The translations under genes were made by a program, and so were the position numbers. A DNA stretch of 64,000 nt from the NCBI RefSeq assembly GCF_007988905.1, contig NZ_BJVA01000006.1, positions 1 to 64,000 of the forward strand, in the 5' to 3' direction. The notes under the pieces were generated by a model. That model ran no database searches and was not told where the DNA came from. It was given only the letters and a program-made list of their open reading frames with translations. This DNA comes from Gluconobacter kanchanaburiensis NBRC 103587 (GTDB lineage: Bacteria; Pseudomonadota; Alphaproteobacteria; Acetobacterales; Acetobacteraceae). Shown one piece after another: positions 1 to 7,836 of this stretch; the first letter of the stretch is position 1, and the number at the start of each line of letters is the position of its first letter.

Positions 1-62
1 GACTTGAACCTCTAACCCCCAGATTCGTAGTCTGGTGCTCTATCCAGTTGAGCTACGGGTGC
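1..62 (-). tRNA. tRNA-Arg(ACG), 3' part cut by window edge
   Basis: This is identical to the same region of the complete tRNA-Arg at 97–173. The acceptor arm (CGGGTGC at 56–62 on the + strand), D arm, anticodon arm with ACG and variable region are present. The T-arm 3' half and CCA end lie outside the window. It is the downstream copy of a tandem pair, 34 bp from its twin. Confidence 0.93.
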
Positions 63-96
63 GGACACATTGTATAAGTCTTTACTCAAGAAAGAC

Positions 97-173
97 TGGT
101 GCACCCGAAAGGACTTGAACCTCTAACCCCCAGATTCGTAGTCTGGTGCTCTATCCAGTTGAGCTACGGGTGC
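97..173 (-). tRNA. tRNA-Arg(ACG)
   Basis: A complete 77-nt tRNA is read on the minus strand. The acceptor stem GCACCCG/CGGGTGC pairs perfectly (101–107 with 167–173). The anticodon loop reads CTACGAA, giving anticodon ACG; A34 is normally edited to inosine by TadA to read CGU, CGC and CGA. The T loop (GGTTCAAGTCC) is standard and CCA is encoded (97–99). It is followed downstream by a second, identical copy that runs off the window. Confidence 0.96.
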
Positions 174-234
174 GCTGTGAAGCGGGGTTTTACAGAGGCT
201 TAACTGACCTGACAACCCCGGTTCGTAAAAAAAA

Positions 235-612
235 TCAGTGCCGTGTCATCGTAATGTGCGCTCGACAGGACGGGGAGCCAAACGTGCCACCAATGGCCTG
301 TCCAACAGGATAACCATTGAACACGACGGCTGTCGGATGATGGTTGAGATCCGTTATCGCGAGTTCCGCATGATAGTGGTGGCTGTCAGGTGTGTAGGTG
401 CCATGCAGTACCTGAGATCCGTCTGCGGGTGTGAAGAGGATTTCACGACCATGTATCCGCAATGTGGAGGTCCGTTCCGTCGGACAGGTTCCCTGATCCG
501 TCACGAGAGCGCCGATCCAGGACCCTGTTGGATCCTGTCCGGGGTCGGGAGTGCCGGCGCAGGCGGCCAGCAGGGCGCAGGCGGAAAGAGTTAAAAATGA
601 TCTCGAACGCAT
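235..612 (-). CDS. small secreted lipoprotein, unknown function
   Basis: The protein has 125 residues starting at [20 protein letters not shown]. It has a basic n-region, a hydrophobic core and a lipobox LLAAC, so it is predicted to be lipidated on Cys18 and exported. The mature part contains two cysteines (GTCP near residue 44 and SPSCR near the end) and looks like a small beta-rich domain; I do not recognise a named family. An upstream ATG at 657 would add 15 non-conserved residues before the signal peptide and is less likely. It is divergent from guaA, so the 76 bp at 613–688 should hold both promoters. Confidence 0.75.
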   Translation of the reverse strand: MRSRSFLTLSACALLAACAGTPDPGQDPTGSWIGALVTDQGTCPTERTSTLRIHGREILFTPADGSQVLHGTYTPDSHHYHAELAITDLNHHPTAVVFNGYPVGQAIGGTFGSPSCRAHITMTRH

Positions 613-688
613 GTTGGATCCTGATCCGTGTTGCACAATGGATGACGCAGACGACACAACATCTTATAGGAGAGCCTCAAAAGGCACC

Positions 689-2311
689 ATGAAACCGGAA
701 CGCGAGGCCACGACATTGACCCAGCAGGACGCCAGCACCGTCGAAAAGCTTGACGAAACCCTTCACGAAGACCGTATCCTCATCCTGGATTTCGGCAGCC
801 AGGTGACGCAGCTCATTGCGCGCCGCGTCCGCGAGAGCGGCGTCTACTGCGAAATCTGGCCATTCACTGCGAGCGATGAAAAGATCCGTGCCTTTAATCC
901 GCGCGGCATCATCCTGTCCGGAAGCCCGGCCAGCGTGCATGACGAGAATGCTCCCCCGATTCCGGATGTCGTCTTTGCCCTGAACTGTCCCGTGCTGGGA
1001 ATCTGCTACGGCCAGCAGGCGATGTGCCAGAAGCTGGGCGGCAAGGTCGAGAACCACGAACACCGTGAATTCGGTCGCGCCTATATCGATATCGCGGAAG
1101 ACTGTTCACTGTTCCGTGGCGTCTGGGCGCGCGGCAAGCGTGAACAGGTCTGGATGAGCCACGGTGACCGCGTGACGCAGCTTCCGCCGGGCTTCCGCGC
1201 TGTCGCGCATTCCGAGGGTGCGCCATTCGCGATCATCGCCGACGAAGGACGTCGCCTTTATGGTGTACAGTTCCATCCGGAAGTTGTTCATACGCCTCAC
1301 GGCGCGGCCCTGATCCGGAACTTTACGCATAATGTCGCTGGTTGCAGTGGAACATGGACCATGGCCGGCTTCCGCGATCTAGAAATTGCGCGTATTCGCA
1401 AGCAGGTTGGCACGGGTCGTGTGATCTGTGGTCTATCGGGTGGCGTGGATAGCTCCGTGGCCGCCAAGCTGATTCATGACGCGATCGGTGATCAGTTGAC
1501 GTGCATTTTCGTGGACCCCGGCATCATGCGCACGGGCGAAGCGGACGAGGTCGTCAAGACGTTTCGTGGCCGCTTCAACATCCGTCTGGTCCATCGTGAC
1601 GCCTCCGAACTGTTCCTGAAGGAACTGGCTGGCGTGACGGATCCTGAGACCAAGCGCAAGACGATCGGTCGTCTGTTCATCGAAGTGTTCGAGGAGGAAG
1701 CCGCGAAGCTGGGTGGGGCGCAGTTCCTGGCACAGGGCACACTGTATCCGGATGTGATTGAGAGCGTGAGCTTTTCGGGTGGCCCGTCCGTGACCATTAA
1801 GTCCCATCATAACGTCGGCGGTCTGCCGGACCGCATGAATATGGAACTGGTCGAGCCGCTGCGTGAGTTGTTCAAGGACGAAGTCCGCATGCTGGGTCGT
1901 GAGCTGGGTATCCCCGAGAGCATTGTCGGGCGGCATCCGTTCCCGGGGCCGGGGCTGGCCATCCGTATTCCCGGCGATGTGACCAAGGAAAAGCTCGATC
2001 TGCTGCGCAAGGTGGATGTGATCTATCTCGAGGAAATCCGTCGCGCCGGGCTTTATGATGCGATCTGGCAGGCTTTTGCGGTTCTGCTTCCGGTGCGGAC
2101 CGTCGGCGTCATGGGTGATGGCCGCACTTATGATCAGGCCTGCGCCCTGCGTGCTGTGACAAGCACGGATGGCATGACGGCGGAAGTCTATCCGTTCGAC
2201 TTCGCCTTCCTGAACCGGGTCGCGGGGCGTATCGTCAACGAGGTCCGCGGCATCAATCGCGTGACTTACGACATCACCTCCAAGCCGCCCGGTACGATCG
2301 AGTGGGAATAA
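689..2311 (+). CDS. guaA: GMP synthase (glutamine-hydrolysing)
   Basis: The enzyme converts XMP, ATP and glutamine to GMP in the cytosol, the last step of guanine nucleotide synthesis. It has 540 residues. The class I glutamine amidotransferase domain has its nucleophile in GICYGQQ (about Cys106) and the His-Pro-Glu triad partners in FHPEV. The ATP-pyrophosphatase domain has the P-loop SGGVDSS near residue 250. The C-terminal dimerisation domain ends with the highly conserved GTIEWE. The start at 689 is preceded by AGGAGA at 668–673; upstream in-frame starts lack a good ribosome site. The last 15 bases are half of the island attachment site, and the protein end is kept intact. Confidence 0.97.
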   Translation: MKPEREATTLTQQDASTVEKLDETLHEDRILILDFGSQVTQLIARRVRESGVYCEIWPFTASDEKIRAFNPRGIILSGSPASVHDENAPPIPDVVFALNCPVLGICYGQQAMCQKLGGKVENHEHREFGRAYIDIAEDCSLFRGVWARGKREQVWMSHGDRVTQLPPGFRAVAHSEGAPFAIIADEGRRLYGVQFHPEVVHTPHGAALIRNFTHNVAGCSGTWTMAGFRDLEIARIRKQVGTGRVICGLSGGVDSSVAAKLIHDAIGDQLTCIFVDPGIMRTGEADEVVKTFRGRFNIRLVHRDASELFLKELAGVTDPETKRKTIGRLFIEVFEEEAAKLGGAQFLAQGTLYPDVIESVSFSGGPSVTIKSHHNVGGLPDRMNMELVEPLRELFKDEVRMLGRELGIPESIVGRHPFPGPGLAIRIPGDVTKEKLDLLRKVDVIYLEEIRRAGLYDAIWQAFAVLLPVRTVGVMGDGRTYDQACALRAVTSTDGMTAEVYPFDFAFLNRVAGRIVNEVRGINRVTYDITSKPPGTIEWE

Positions 2312-2314
2312 TCC
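2297..2314 (+). repeat. attL: left attachment repeat in guaA 3' end
   Basis: This 18-bp sequence matches 16632–16649 at 17 of 18 positions, with the first 13 bases identical. It includes the codons for the last residues and the TAA stop of guaA, so integration rebuilds the gene end. The integrase gene starts about 300 bp to its right. Confidence 0.88.
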
Positions 2315-2357
2315 CGCGTCTGGCATAAGGTGGCATCACCCGGCATGAAAGTGCCTT

Positions 2358-2386
2358 AAAGCCCGCAGAAATGCGGGCTTTTTTGT
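2358..2386 (+). terminator. Rho-independent terminator after guaA
   Basis: Stem AAAGCCCGC/GCGGGCTTT with loop AGAAAT is followed by a T-run. It lies inside the island, 47 bp past the guaA stop, so it is an island-borne replacement for the terminator now found at 16694. Confidence 0.88.
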
Positions 2387-2469
2387 TTTTTGGTCCGGCA
2401 TTGTCTGGCACAGAACGGTATCGCCAAGCAGTTATTTTTTATGGCATAGTGCGTGGCACTGACTGAGTC

Positions 2470-2594
2470 TGATGCCATGGTTTTTGTTGATACCATGTCG
2501 GACACTTTGTGGGTGTCATGGTATTAATTTCCAATAACCTGTTGAATAAAAAGGGATTTCTCTGATTATTTTGGCGGTTTTTGATCATGGTATT
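2470..2594. promoter_or_regulatory. putative integrase arm/excisionase sites (CATGGTAT repeats)
   Basis: TCATGGTATT occurs at 2516–2525 and 2585–2594, and the inverse ATACCATG at 2490–2497; a related GCCATGG lies at 2474–2480. CATGGTAT occurs again at 16566–16573 near the right end. Short repeats near both att sites are typical of arm-type sites of tyrosine integrases. The role is inferred. Confidence 0.4.
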
Positions 2595-2616
2595 GTTATG
2601 TGGGTGCCACGAACCG

Positions 2617-3813
2617 ATGCTGACCGATACCAAACTGCGCAACCTCAAGTCGATGGATAAACTCTACAAGGTGAATGACCGCGATGGGTTGTACGTTGCG
2701 GTTACGCCTGCGGGGAGCATTTCGTTTCGCTACAACTACGCGATCCACGGCAGGCAGGAGACTTTGACTTTCGGGCAGTACGGCGTTGGAGGCATCACTC
2801 TGGCCGAAGCTCGTGAGCAATTAGGAGAGGCTAAAAAGCTGATTGCAGCAGGTAAGTCACCTGCGAAGGAAAAAGCTCGCGCAAAGGCGCGTATCAAGGG
2901 CGTGGAGACGTTCGGAGCGTGGGCCGAGAAGTGGCTGCGCGGATATCAGATGGCGGACTCAACTCGTGACATGCGCAAATCCGTCTACGAGCGTGAACTG
3001 AAGCCTAAATTCGCCAGTCAGAAGCTTGTGGAGATTACCCATGAAGACCTGCGGGCGCTGACTGACGCCATCGTCGAACGTGGCGCTCCGGCGACTGCGG
3101 TTCACGCAAGAGAGGTGATGTTCCAGGTCTACCGGTGGGCTATCGAACGAGGGCAGAAGGTTGAAAATCCGGCTGAACTGGTTCGTCCGACCAGCATAGC
3201 AAAATTTGAGCCGAGGGATCGTGCTCTGACGCCTGAAGAGATCGGCCTGATGTATCAGTACATCGAGCGCATTGGCACGACCCCCTCGATCCGGGCCGCA
3301 GCCAAGCTGCTTTTGCTGACGATGGTCCGAAAGAGCGAACTGACCAACGCAACGTGGAGCGAGGTCAATTTTAGTCAGGCGCTTTGGACGATCCCCAAAG
3401 AGCGGATGAAGCGGCGCAACCCCCATTTGGTATTTCTGTCGCGACAGGCGCTCGATATTTTCATTGCCCTGAAGACGTTTTCTGGGGGCTCAGATTACAT
3501 ATTGCCATCCCGCTACGACACCGATCAGCCGATGAGCAGTGCAACGCTCAATCAGGTGCTAACGTTGACCTATAGGCTTGCTCAGAAGGAGGGGCAATCG
3601 CTCGCGAAGTTTGGGCCACATGATCTACGCCGCACGGCGAGTACTCTTTTGCACGAAGCTGGTTATAATACTGATTGGATCGAGAAGTGCCTTGCCCATG
3701 AGCAGAAGGGCGTCAGGGCCGTCTACAATAAGGCCGAATATCGCGAGCAAAGAAGCACCATGTTGCAGGATTGGGCCGACATGATCGATGAGTGGGCCAT
3801 TCGCAAGCGCTAG
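2617..3813 (+). CDS. P4-family tyrosine integrase
   Basis: A site-specific recombinase expected to catalyse island integration and excision at the guaA 3' end. The N-terminal arm-binding domain (about residues 1–85: KLRNLKSMDKLYKVNDRDGLYVAV) is of the DUF4102 type. A SAM-like core-binding domain follows (about 95–180). The catalytic domain has the Arg of VRKSEL, HDLRRT, HE and the nucleophile Tyr in VRAVYNKAEY, so it is complete. The start MLTDTKLRN (2617) fits the family; TTG 2581 and ATG 2587 would add up to 12 residues. Its 3' end is overlapped by 189 bp by a gene on the other strand. Confidence 0.93.
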   Translation: MLTDTKLRNLKSMDKLYKVNDRDGLYVAVTPAGSISFRYNYAIHGRQETLTFGQYGVGGITLAEAREQLGEAKKLIAAGKSPAKEKARAKARIKGVETFGAWAEKWLRGYQMADSTRDMRKSVYERELKPKFASQKLVEITHEDLRALTDAIVERGAPATAVHAREVMFQVYRWAIERGQKVENPAELVRPTSIAKFEPRDRALTPEEIGLMYQYIERIGTTPSIRAAAKLLLLTMVRKSELTNATWSEVNFSQALWTIPKERMKRRNPHLVFLSRQALDIFIALKTFSGGSDYILPSRYDTDQPMSSATLNQVLTLTYRLAQKEGQSLAKFGPHDLRRTASTLLHEAGYNTDWIEKCLAHEQKGVRAVYNKAEYREQRSTMLQDWADMIDEWAIRKR

Positions 3814-4662
3814 CTTTCTTGTCTGCGCACCTTTTTTTTGAGCGCGCTTTTTGACTGCTGCCGAAACAGCCTGGCGCGAAATACCCAGCTTTCGAGCTAT
3901 TTCGGATTGGTTCAGCGTACCCTCGGATAGTAAGTCGTGAATCATGCTCGCAGAAGATCGGATGGCTTGAACCTGCCTGTATGCTTCTCGTCGAACATAC
4001 ACTTGGTCTTCGATATCCCAGTGCGCGCGAGTGAGGTTGTTGATACAAAGGCTCCATATCTGCTCTATTAGGGCGCGATATTCCCAAATAAATCGCCTGT
4101 CCCTCTGATAAGCCCTTCGAGATTCTGTACTTCTTCGTGGGTTGTGATGCTCGCAATACAGTTTACTTGGCTTCGGTCCATTCGGGTCACTCCCAGATAA
4201 CCGCGTTGGCCACGCAAGATCACCATGTCGGCTGTGTTCGCTCAACCTCATCTTGGGTTCGATGTGTTCTAGAAAGCCCTCGTAAGAATAATCCGCCCTC
4301 AGTTCAGTAGAATCACAATAGCGCATAAGCATTTTCCCCACCTCGTAAGGCCCATATTTTCCAGATAAGGCGAGGCGGTAGCGCTCTGCTACTTTAAGTG
4401 AGCGGGCTCTGGCGCTTTCGATCATCTTATCGGTCAGGGGGACCAGCTTAGCGTTTCCTCGTTTTAGTTTTTTTACGACTACCGGGGAATTCGTTACCAC
4501 AGAATATTCTGTCTGGTTTTCACAGAGTTCGCAGAAGTATGCGTCAAATGCATAAAACGATCCGCTCAGTTTCGCTTTCATGCGACCTGTTGGATCTGAT
4601 TGAACAACCATGCGCTCAAGATGTGGATCGAAAGCAAGCTGTGTTTTGCGGCGTCGAGACAT
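3625..4662 (-). CDS. HTH-containing protein of unknown function, overlapping the integrase
   Basis: It has 345 residues. Near the N-terminus YFCELCENQ could be a C-x2-C zinc knuckle, and near the middle LYCEHHNPRRSTESRRAY has Cys/His followed by a basic SRRAYxRDRR segment. Around residues 250–275, LNQSEIARKLGISRQAVSAAVKKR is a clear helix-turn-helix. The last 63 residues are read antisense to the integrase catalytic domain and are probably a run-on tail. It is likely a DNA-binding protein of the island; function not assigned. It is divergent from alpA, so the 109 bp at 4663–4771 should hold both promoters. Confidence 0.62.
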   Translation of the reverse strand: MSRRRKTQLAFDPHLERMVVQSDPTGRMKAKLSGSFYAFDAYFCELCENQTEYSVVTNSPVVVKKLKRGNAKLVPLTDKMIESARARSLKVAERYRLALSGKYGPYEVGKMLMRYCDSTELRADYSYEGFLEHIEPKMRLSEHSRHGDLAWPTRLSGSDPNGPKPSKLYCEHHNPRRSTESRRAYQRDRRFIWEYRALIEQIWSLCINNLTRAHWDIEDQVYVRREAYRQVQAIRSSASMIHDLLSEGTLNQSEIARKLGISRQAVSAAVKKRAQKKGAQTRKLALANGPLIDHVGPILQHGASLLAIFGLIVDGPDALLLMGKALLDPISIITSFVQKSTRRAA

Positions 4663-4771
4663 GTTCTCAGCCTACAGTCGATGTCAACCATATTCTATCT
4701 TTTTCCCGGCATCAGCGGGCATCGGCCGATAGTGTCAAGCATAACGCTATGCTGACACAGGAATAACAGAC

Positions 4772-4993
4772 GTGGGAATGACAAGCAGAGTTCTGATCGG
4801 GCGCAAAAAGCTTCATGAGATGATTCCTCTTGCTGAACGAACCATCTTCAATATGGAGCAGCGTGGCGAGTTCCCCCGCCGTATCGCGCTGACAAGTAGA
4901 AACGTGGCGTGGGACCTTGGTGAAGTTGAGGCGTGGATTGAGGCGCGCAGGGCGCAGGGCGCTCAGGCGCAGCGTCCTGGTGTGCGCTTCTGA
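4772..4993 (+). CDS. AlpA-like MerR-type HTH regulator / excisionase
   Basis: A 73-residue protein (71 if ATG 4778 is used) with the AlpA-type winged helix: LIGRKKLHEMIPLAERTIFNMEQRGEFPRRIAL and WDLGEVEAWIEARR. Such proteins recognise island DNA and act as excisionases or activators of integrase genes. AGGA at 4759–4762 serves GTG 4772. It directly precedes repA, the usual AlpA–RepA order in integrated plasmid-like elements of Alphaproteobacteria, and may share its transcript. Confidence 0.85.
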   Translation: MGMTSRVLIGRKKLHEMIPLAERTIFNMEQRGEFPRRIALTSRNVAWDLGEVEAWIEARRAQGAQAQRPGVRF

Positions 4994-5002
4994 TTTCCGA
5001 GC

Positions 5003-5872
5003 TTGTTTGTAACGCCTGTGTCTCCCATTCGCGGGGAGCAGCATGCCGCCGGCAAGGCATCAAAATGTTCCTCAGCAGACCTCTGCCATCGGGAAGGCTT
5101 TTTCGTCGCAGACATTCTGGCCGCTGCACCAAAGGGTGACGCGGTTAGCATGGAGCATCCACTGTTTGCGTTAAAAGCGGGCGATAGGCGTGTAAGAACC
5201 TATGAGCGTAACGGTCTCTTGGTGACCGTGAAGCCCGGGGCGGATGGTTGTGCGACCATACATGACAAGGACTTGTGGATTTATTGCATCAGTCAGTTGG
5301 TGGAGGCCAAGAATCGTGGGCGCCCCATAACACCAACAGTGCGTTTTACGGCTTATGATTTTCTCCGTAGTACGAACCGCTCAACAGGGGGGCTCGGCTA
5401 CCGCCGTATAGTCGGTATGCTTGCAAGACTGAGAGGGACTGGCATCGAGACTAATATTGAGACGAACGGACAGTGTGAGCGACGCGGCTTTGGACTGATT
5501 GATTCATGGCGGATTGTAGAAAAGTCGCCAACAGATGATCGGGTGACAGCCATCGAGGTGGATTTGCCACACTGGCTATTCCGTTCTGTTGCGACCATGC
5601 GGGTTCTGACCCTGTCACGGGACTATTTCAAACTCCGCAAGCCGCTTGAGCGGCGCATATATGAACTTGCCCGTAAACATTGTGGTCTTCAGCCAAAATG
5701 GCGCGTGTCTGTGACGGTCTTGTACGCAAAAAGCGGCAGTACTGCGACTTTGAGAGAGTTTCGACGGCAGGTAAAGGAATTGTCAGGTATCAACCTGCTA
5801 CCTGATTATCAGATGTCGCTTGATACAGAACATGACCACGTAACTTTCTTTGCCAAAAGAGGGGGGCGCTGA
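5003..5872 (+). CDS. repA: plasmid replication initiator protein A (RPA family)
   Basis: A replication initiator expected to bind the iterons just downstream and open the origin. From residue 33 it follows the RPA (pfam10134) pattern: FFVADILAAAPKGD, SMEHPLFALKAGDRRVR, ATIHDKDLWIYCISQL, FTAYDFLRSTNR, LRGTGIETNI and DYFKLRKPLERRIYELARKHCG. The family N-terminus (FFVxDI…APK) lies upstream of Met50, so a start before it is needed: TTG 5003 or GTG 5018, both without a strong ribosome site. That, plus the closeness to alpA (9 bp), suggests translation coupled to alpA. It appears complete at 289 residues. Confidence 0.9.
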   Translation: MFVTPVSPIRGEQHAAGKASKCSSADLCHREGFFVADILAAAPKGDAVSMEHPLFALKAGDRRVRTYERNGLLVTVKPGADGCATIHDKDLWIYCISQLVEAKNRGRPITPTVRFTAYDFLRSTNRSTGGLGYRRIVGMLARLRGTGIETNIETNGQCERRGFGLIDSWRIVEKSPTDDRVTAIEVDLPHWLFRSVATMRVLTLSRDYFKLRKPLERRIYELARKHCGLQPKWRVSVTVLYAKSGSTATLREFRRQVKELSGINLLPDYQMSLDTEHDHVTFFAKRGGR

Positions 5873-5960
5873 AACGCGGCTGCTCGCAATCTGTAGCTAA
5901 GAAACGCTCGCTTGCTCAGTAGCAGGGCGACATTGAGGAGCTGATCCTCCCAAAACACCC

Positions 5961-6155
5961 TGTTGATAAGTGGCGATAGCTTTGTGGAATGTCACGTACC
6001 TTCACCCACGTTTTCCTGTGGATTAGCACGTACCTTTACCCACGCCCCGACACGTACTTTCACCCACACGAGTGGTATATAACACATTGAATATTATATG
6101 TTTTTCTAACCCTTAACACGCGCGCGCGTTTTAACTCAAATATATTCTTTTAACG
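5961..6155. other. plasmid-type replication origin (DnaA-like boxes, iterons, AT-rich region)
   Basis: Directly after repA are two near-consensus DnaA boxes (TGTTGATAA 5961–5969 and TGTGGATTA 6017–6025, each one mismatch from TGTGGATAA), three 18-bp iterons (5993–6068), and an AT-rich stretch with runs such as ATATTATATG (6069–6155) that would be the unwinding element. The layout Rep gene–DnaA boxes–iterons–AT-rich DNA is that of an iteron plasmid origin. Activity in the chromosome is not known. Confidence 0.8.
5993..6068. repeat. three iterons, 18 bp
   Basis: CACGTACCTTCACCCACG (5993–6010), CACGTACCTTTACCCACG (6027–6044) and CACGTACTTTCACCCACA (6051–6068). Start spacings are 34 and 24 bp. 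They are presumed RepA-binding sites. Confidence 0.88.
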
Positions 6156-6219
6156 TCTACGGGGCTCTTCCTGCTGGGGATATGTCTTCAAGGACGTCCT
6201 TCGTGCCAAGGGCGAGAGT

Positions 6220-6249
6220 GTTTAAACGCTTTGCTCGTAGCGTTTAAAC
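6220..6249. repeat. perfect 11-bp inverted repeat with 8-nt loop
   Basis: GTTTAAACGCT (6220–6230) and AGCGTTTAAAC (6239–6249). It lies between the origin and the end of traK. There is no T-run on either side, so an intrinsic terminator is unlikely; a protein-binding site or cruciform in the origin region is possible. Confidence 0.7.
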
Positions 6250-6262
6250 GGCATGCAATTCA

Positions 6263-6619
6263 TTATTTCTCTGTGCCCTCCGCAGGGGACAGCCAGTGGG
6301 CAACGAGCTCACGATCAGGGCTTGGATGGAAGTTTATCGGCCTTGGACTAAAAGTACGGCGTTTGGAAGATACCTCCGGGCTTTGTTTTTCAGTGGCTGT
6401 GGAGGAGGCAGGTGGCAGCTCTCTTTTGGGCTGCTGTGAGGGCAGTCCCAAAATAAATTTCCTCACGTGCCGCGTGAACTGACTATAGCTCATCTGAAGG
6501 AGATCGTGATGTTTTTGGAAGATATCTGACCTGTTGTAACCTTGTTCCATCTCTTCTGCGATGGCGGTTTTTAGGGCGAGAAACCTCACGCGAGCCATAC
6601 CCTTTTTATTTGGCGTCAT
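6263..6619 (-). CDS. traK: TraK-like oriT-binding protein
   Basis: A 118-residue protein. The segment RFLALKTAIAEEMEQGYNRSDIFQKHHDLLQMSYSQFTRHVRKFI matches the TraK family, whose members bind and bend oriT DNA in the IncP relaxosome. The tail (residues 65–118) is rich in Pro, Ser and basic residues and looks disordered. The start at 6619 (MTPNKKGMARV) has GGGGAG a few bases upstream; an earlier in-frame ATG at 6691 is poorly placed. It is divergent from traJ, the same arrangement as around RP4 oriT. Confidence 0.8.
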   Translation of the reverse strand: MTPNKKGMARVRFLALKTAIAEEMEQGYNRSDIFQKHHDLLQMSYSQFTRHVRKFILGLPSQQPKRELPPASSTATEKQSPEVSSKRRTFSPRPINFHPSPDRELVAHWLSPAEGTEK

Positions 6620-6843
6620 TGTAACTACTCCCCTGATTATACCTACTGCGTTAAAGCGCGGATATGCGCTAATATAATCCAATATATGCAACTATAGGCG
6701 AAAATCTTCCTGATCGTGGGGCCGATGGTACGTTCGCATATAATTGCATTTTGTCGCGTGATGGCTGAAAGCAAGATAGGTTGCCGTGTGCACGGCAACG
6801 TGCTTGTTCGCCTGTGGCTCAACGCTGGTAAAGGGGTGGTCTA
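6620..6843. other. putative oriT between traK and traJ
   Basis: In IncP-type transfer systems oriT lies between divergent traK and traJ, as here. The 224 bp contain an AT-rich part (6670–6692), a cytosine/thymine-rich ATCTTCCTG (6704–6712) that resembles MOBP nic regions but is not an exact match, and the near-perfect palindrome GTTGCCGTGTGCACGGCAAC (6780–6799; 9-bp arms), a likely TraJ site. The nic position is a guess. Confidence 0.55.
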
Positions 6844-7224
6844 GTGACCGAGATCGAGAAGAAGCGCCAAAAAAATATCGGACCGCGGTCGGGTCAACGT
6901 ATTCCGGTCAAAGTGACGGCAGCAGAAAAAGAAGCAATTGAGCTCACGGCTCGCCAAGTGAGGCTACCGGCTTCCACCCTGATGAGGAGCCTAGCTCTTG
7001 GCTATAGTCCTCCTAGTCGTGTCGATCAGGAGACTTTTCTTGAACTGTTCAGGCTGAGAGGGGATCTGGGCCGTATTGGTGGTCTTCTCAAGCTATGGCT
7101 GGTCGATCGGCCTGATGCCGTAGTGCCAAATAAGGTCGTTCGGGAGGCTTTGGTCGACATATTGGAACGACAAGAGCAGGTTGCTGATTTGATAAGTGAG
7201 ATGCGTCCTTTAATTTGCTGTTAG
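6844..7224 (+). CDS. traJ: TraJ-like relaxosome accessory protein (ribbon-helix-helix)
   Basis: A 126-residue protein. The N-terminal half, IPVKVTAAEKEAIELTARQVRLPASTLMRSLALG, is the MobC/TraJ-type ribbon-helix-helix. The core LRGDLGRIGGLLKLWL is the TraJ signature, and a helical C-terminus follows. TraJ binds oriT and helps recruit the TraI relaxase. The start is GTG, and the gene lies immediately right of the putative oriT. In intact elements a relaxase gene follows; here it is missing and the next coding DNA is a damaged resolvase. Confidence 0.8.
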   Translation: MTEIEKKRQKNIGPRSGQRIPVKVTAAEKEAIELTARQVRLPASTLMRSLALGYSPPSRVDQETFLELFRLRGDLGRIGGLLKLWLVDRPDAVVPNKVVREALVDILERQEQVADLISEMRPLICC

Positions 7225-7237
7225 AACGCCTACAGAC

Positions 7238-7264
7238 TGTCCAGAAAACGGTGGTTTCCGGACA
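7238..7264. repeat. imperfect inverted repeat upstream of the resolvase remnant
   Basis: TGTCCAGAAAAC and GGTTTCCGGACA form 12-bp arms matching at 10 positions, around GGT. It lies between traJ and the resolvase pseudogene. It may be part of a resolution site or a transposon edge brought in with the resolvase; this is not established. Confidence 0.4.
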
Positions 7265-7349
7265 CGTTGAAAATTCGCATCCGCGACTATCCGAAGCCTC
7301 CTTGGCGAGTTAATATTCTCGTCAAGTTTCCAACGTCTCGGTTGTGTCA

Positions 7350-7753
7350 ATGAAACAGCGGATCGGCTGCGCGCGGGTTTCCACAGAGGAGCAGCACCTG
7401 GACTTGCAGCGCGACGCCCTTCAGCAAGTTGATTGCCATGTCACCTACGAGGAGGCAGCAAGCGGGAAGAGCGGTGCTCGGCCAGAGCTGGATCAGTGCC
7501 GAAAGGCCCTGCGCAGCGGAGACACGCTAGTGGTATGGCGATTGGATCGGCTCGGGCGCAGCCTGATCCGCGAGCGCACCCAGCCGGCCTAGCTGCAGCG
7601 CGCGCCAGAGGCCGCTCCGGCGGCCGCAAACCCAAGCCTGGGGAGATGCAGGCCCGCGAGATCAAGGCGCTGCTTCGTGAGCCTGAGATACAGGTTGCGG
7701 ATGTGGCCCGGCGCTACGGCGTGTCCTGAACCACCCTGTACAAACATGGTTGT
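7350..7753 (+). pseudogene. serine recombinase (Tn3-type resolvase), broken
   Basis: The N-terminal catalytic part is intact: IGCARVSTEEQHLDLQRDAL (Ser nucleophile), ASGKSGARPELDQC, LVVWRLDRLGRSL. The sequence then jumps to IRERTQ, so about 60 codons between GRSL and IRERTQ are gone. A one-base loss after ACCCAG shifts the frame and gives a stop at 7590. The C-terminal part continues in another frame as GLAAARARGRSGGRKPKPGE and an HTH, but has a stop (TGA 7727–7729, probably from CGA) in front of TTLYKH. With three lesions it cannot be functional. It sits at the junction of the mobilisation and defence modules. Confidence 0.88.
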
Positions 7754-7836
7754 GTTGTCGCACCACGGCAGCCATGACCTTACGTTGCACATAACCGAAC
7801 CCAAGGAATCACAGGAATGCAGCCTCGGAGATCACG

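Noticed and set aside
97-173. tRNA-Arg pair as the integration site of the island
   Set aside because: No copy of the tRNA 3' end occurs at the far end of the island, while the guaA repeat does.
1433-2326. Open frame antisense to guaA of about 300 codons
   Set aside because: A shadow frame with no recognisable protein features; guaA covers the region.
5993-6068. Repeat array as a CRISPR
   Set aside because: Only three short repeats with spacers of 16 and 6 bp, next to repA; they are iterons. No CRISPR array or cas gene was seen in the window.
6704-6712. ATCTTCCTG as a firm nic site
   Set aside because: It resembles the MOBP consensus but is not exact, and without the relaxase gene the match cannot be confirmed.
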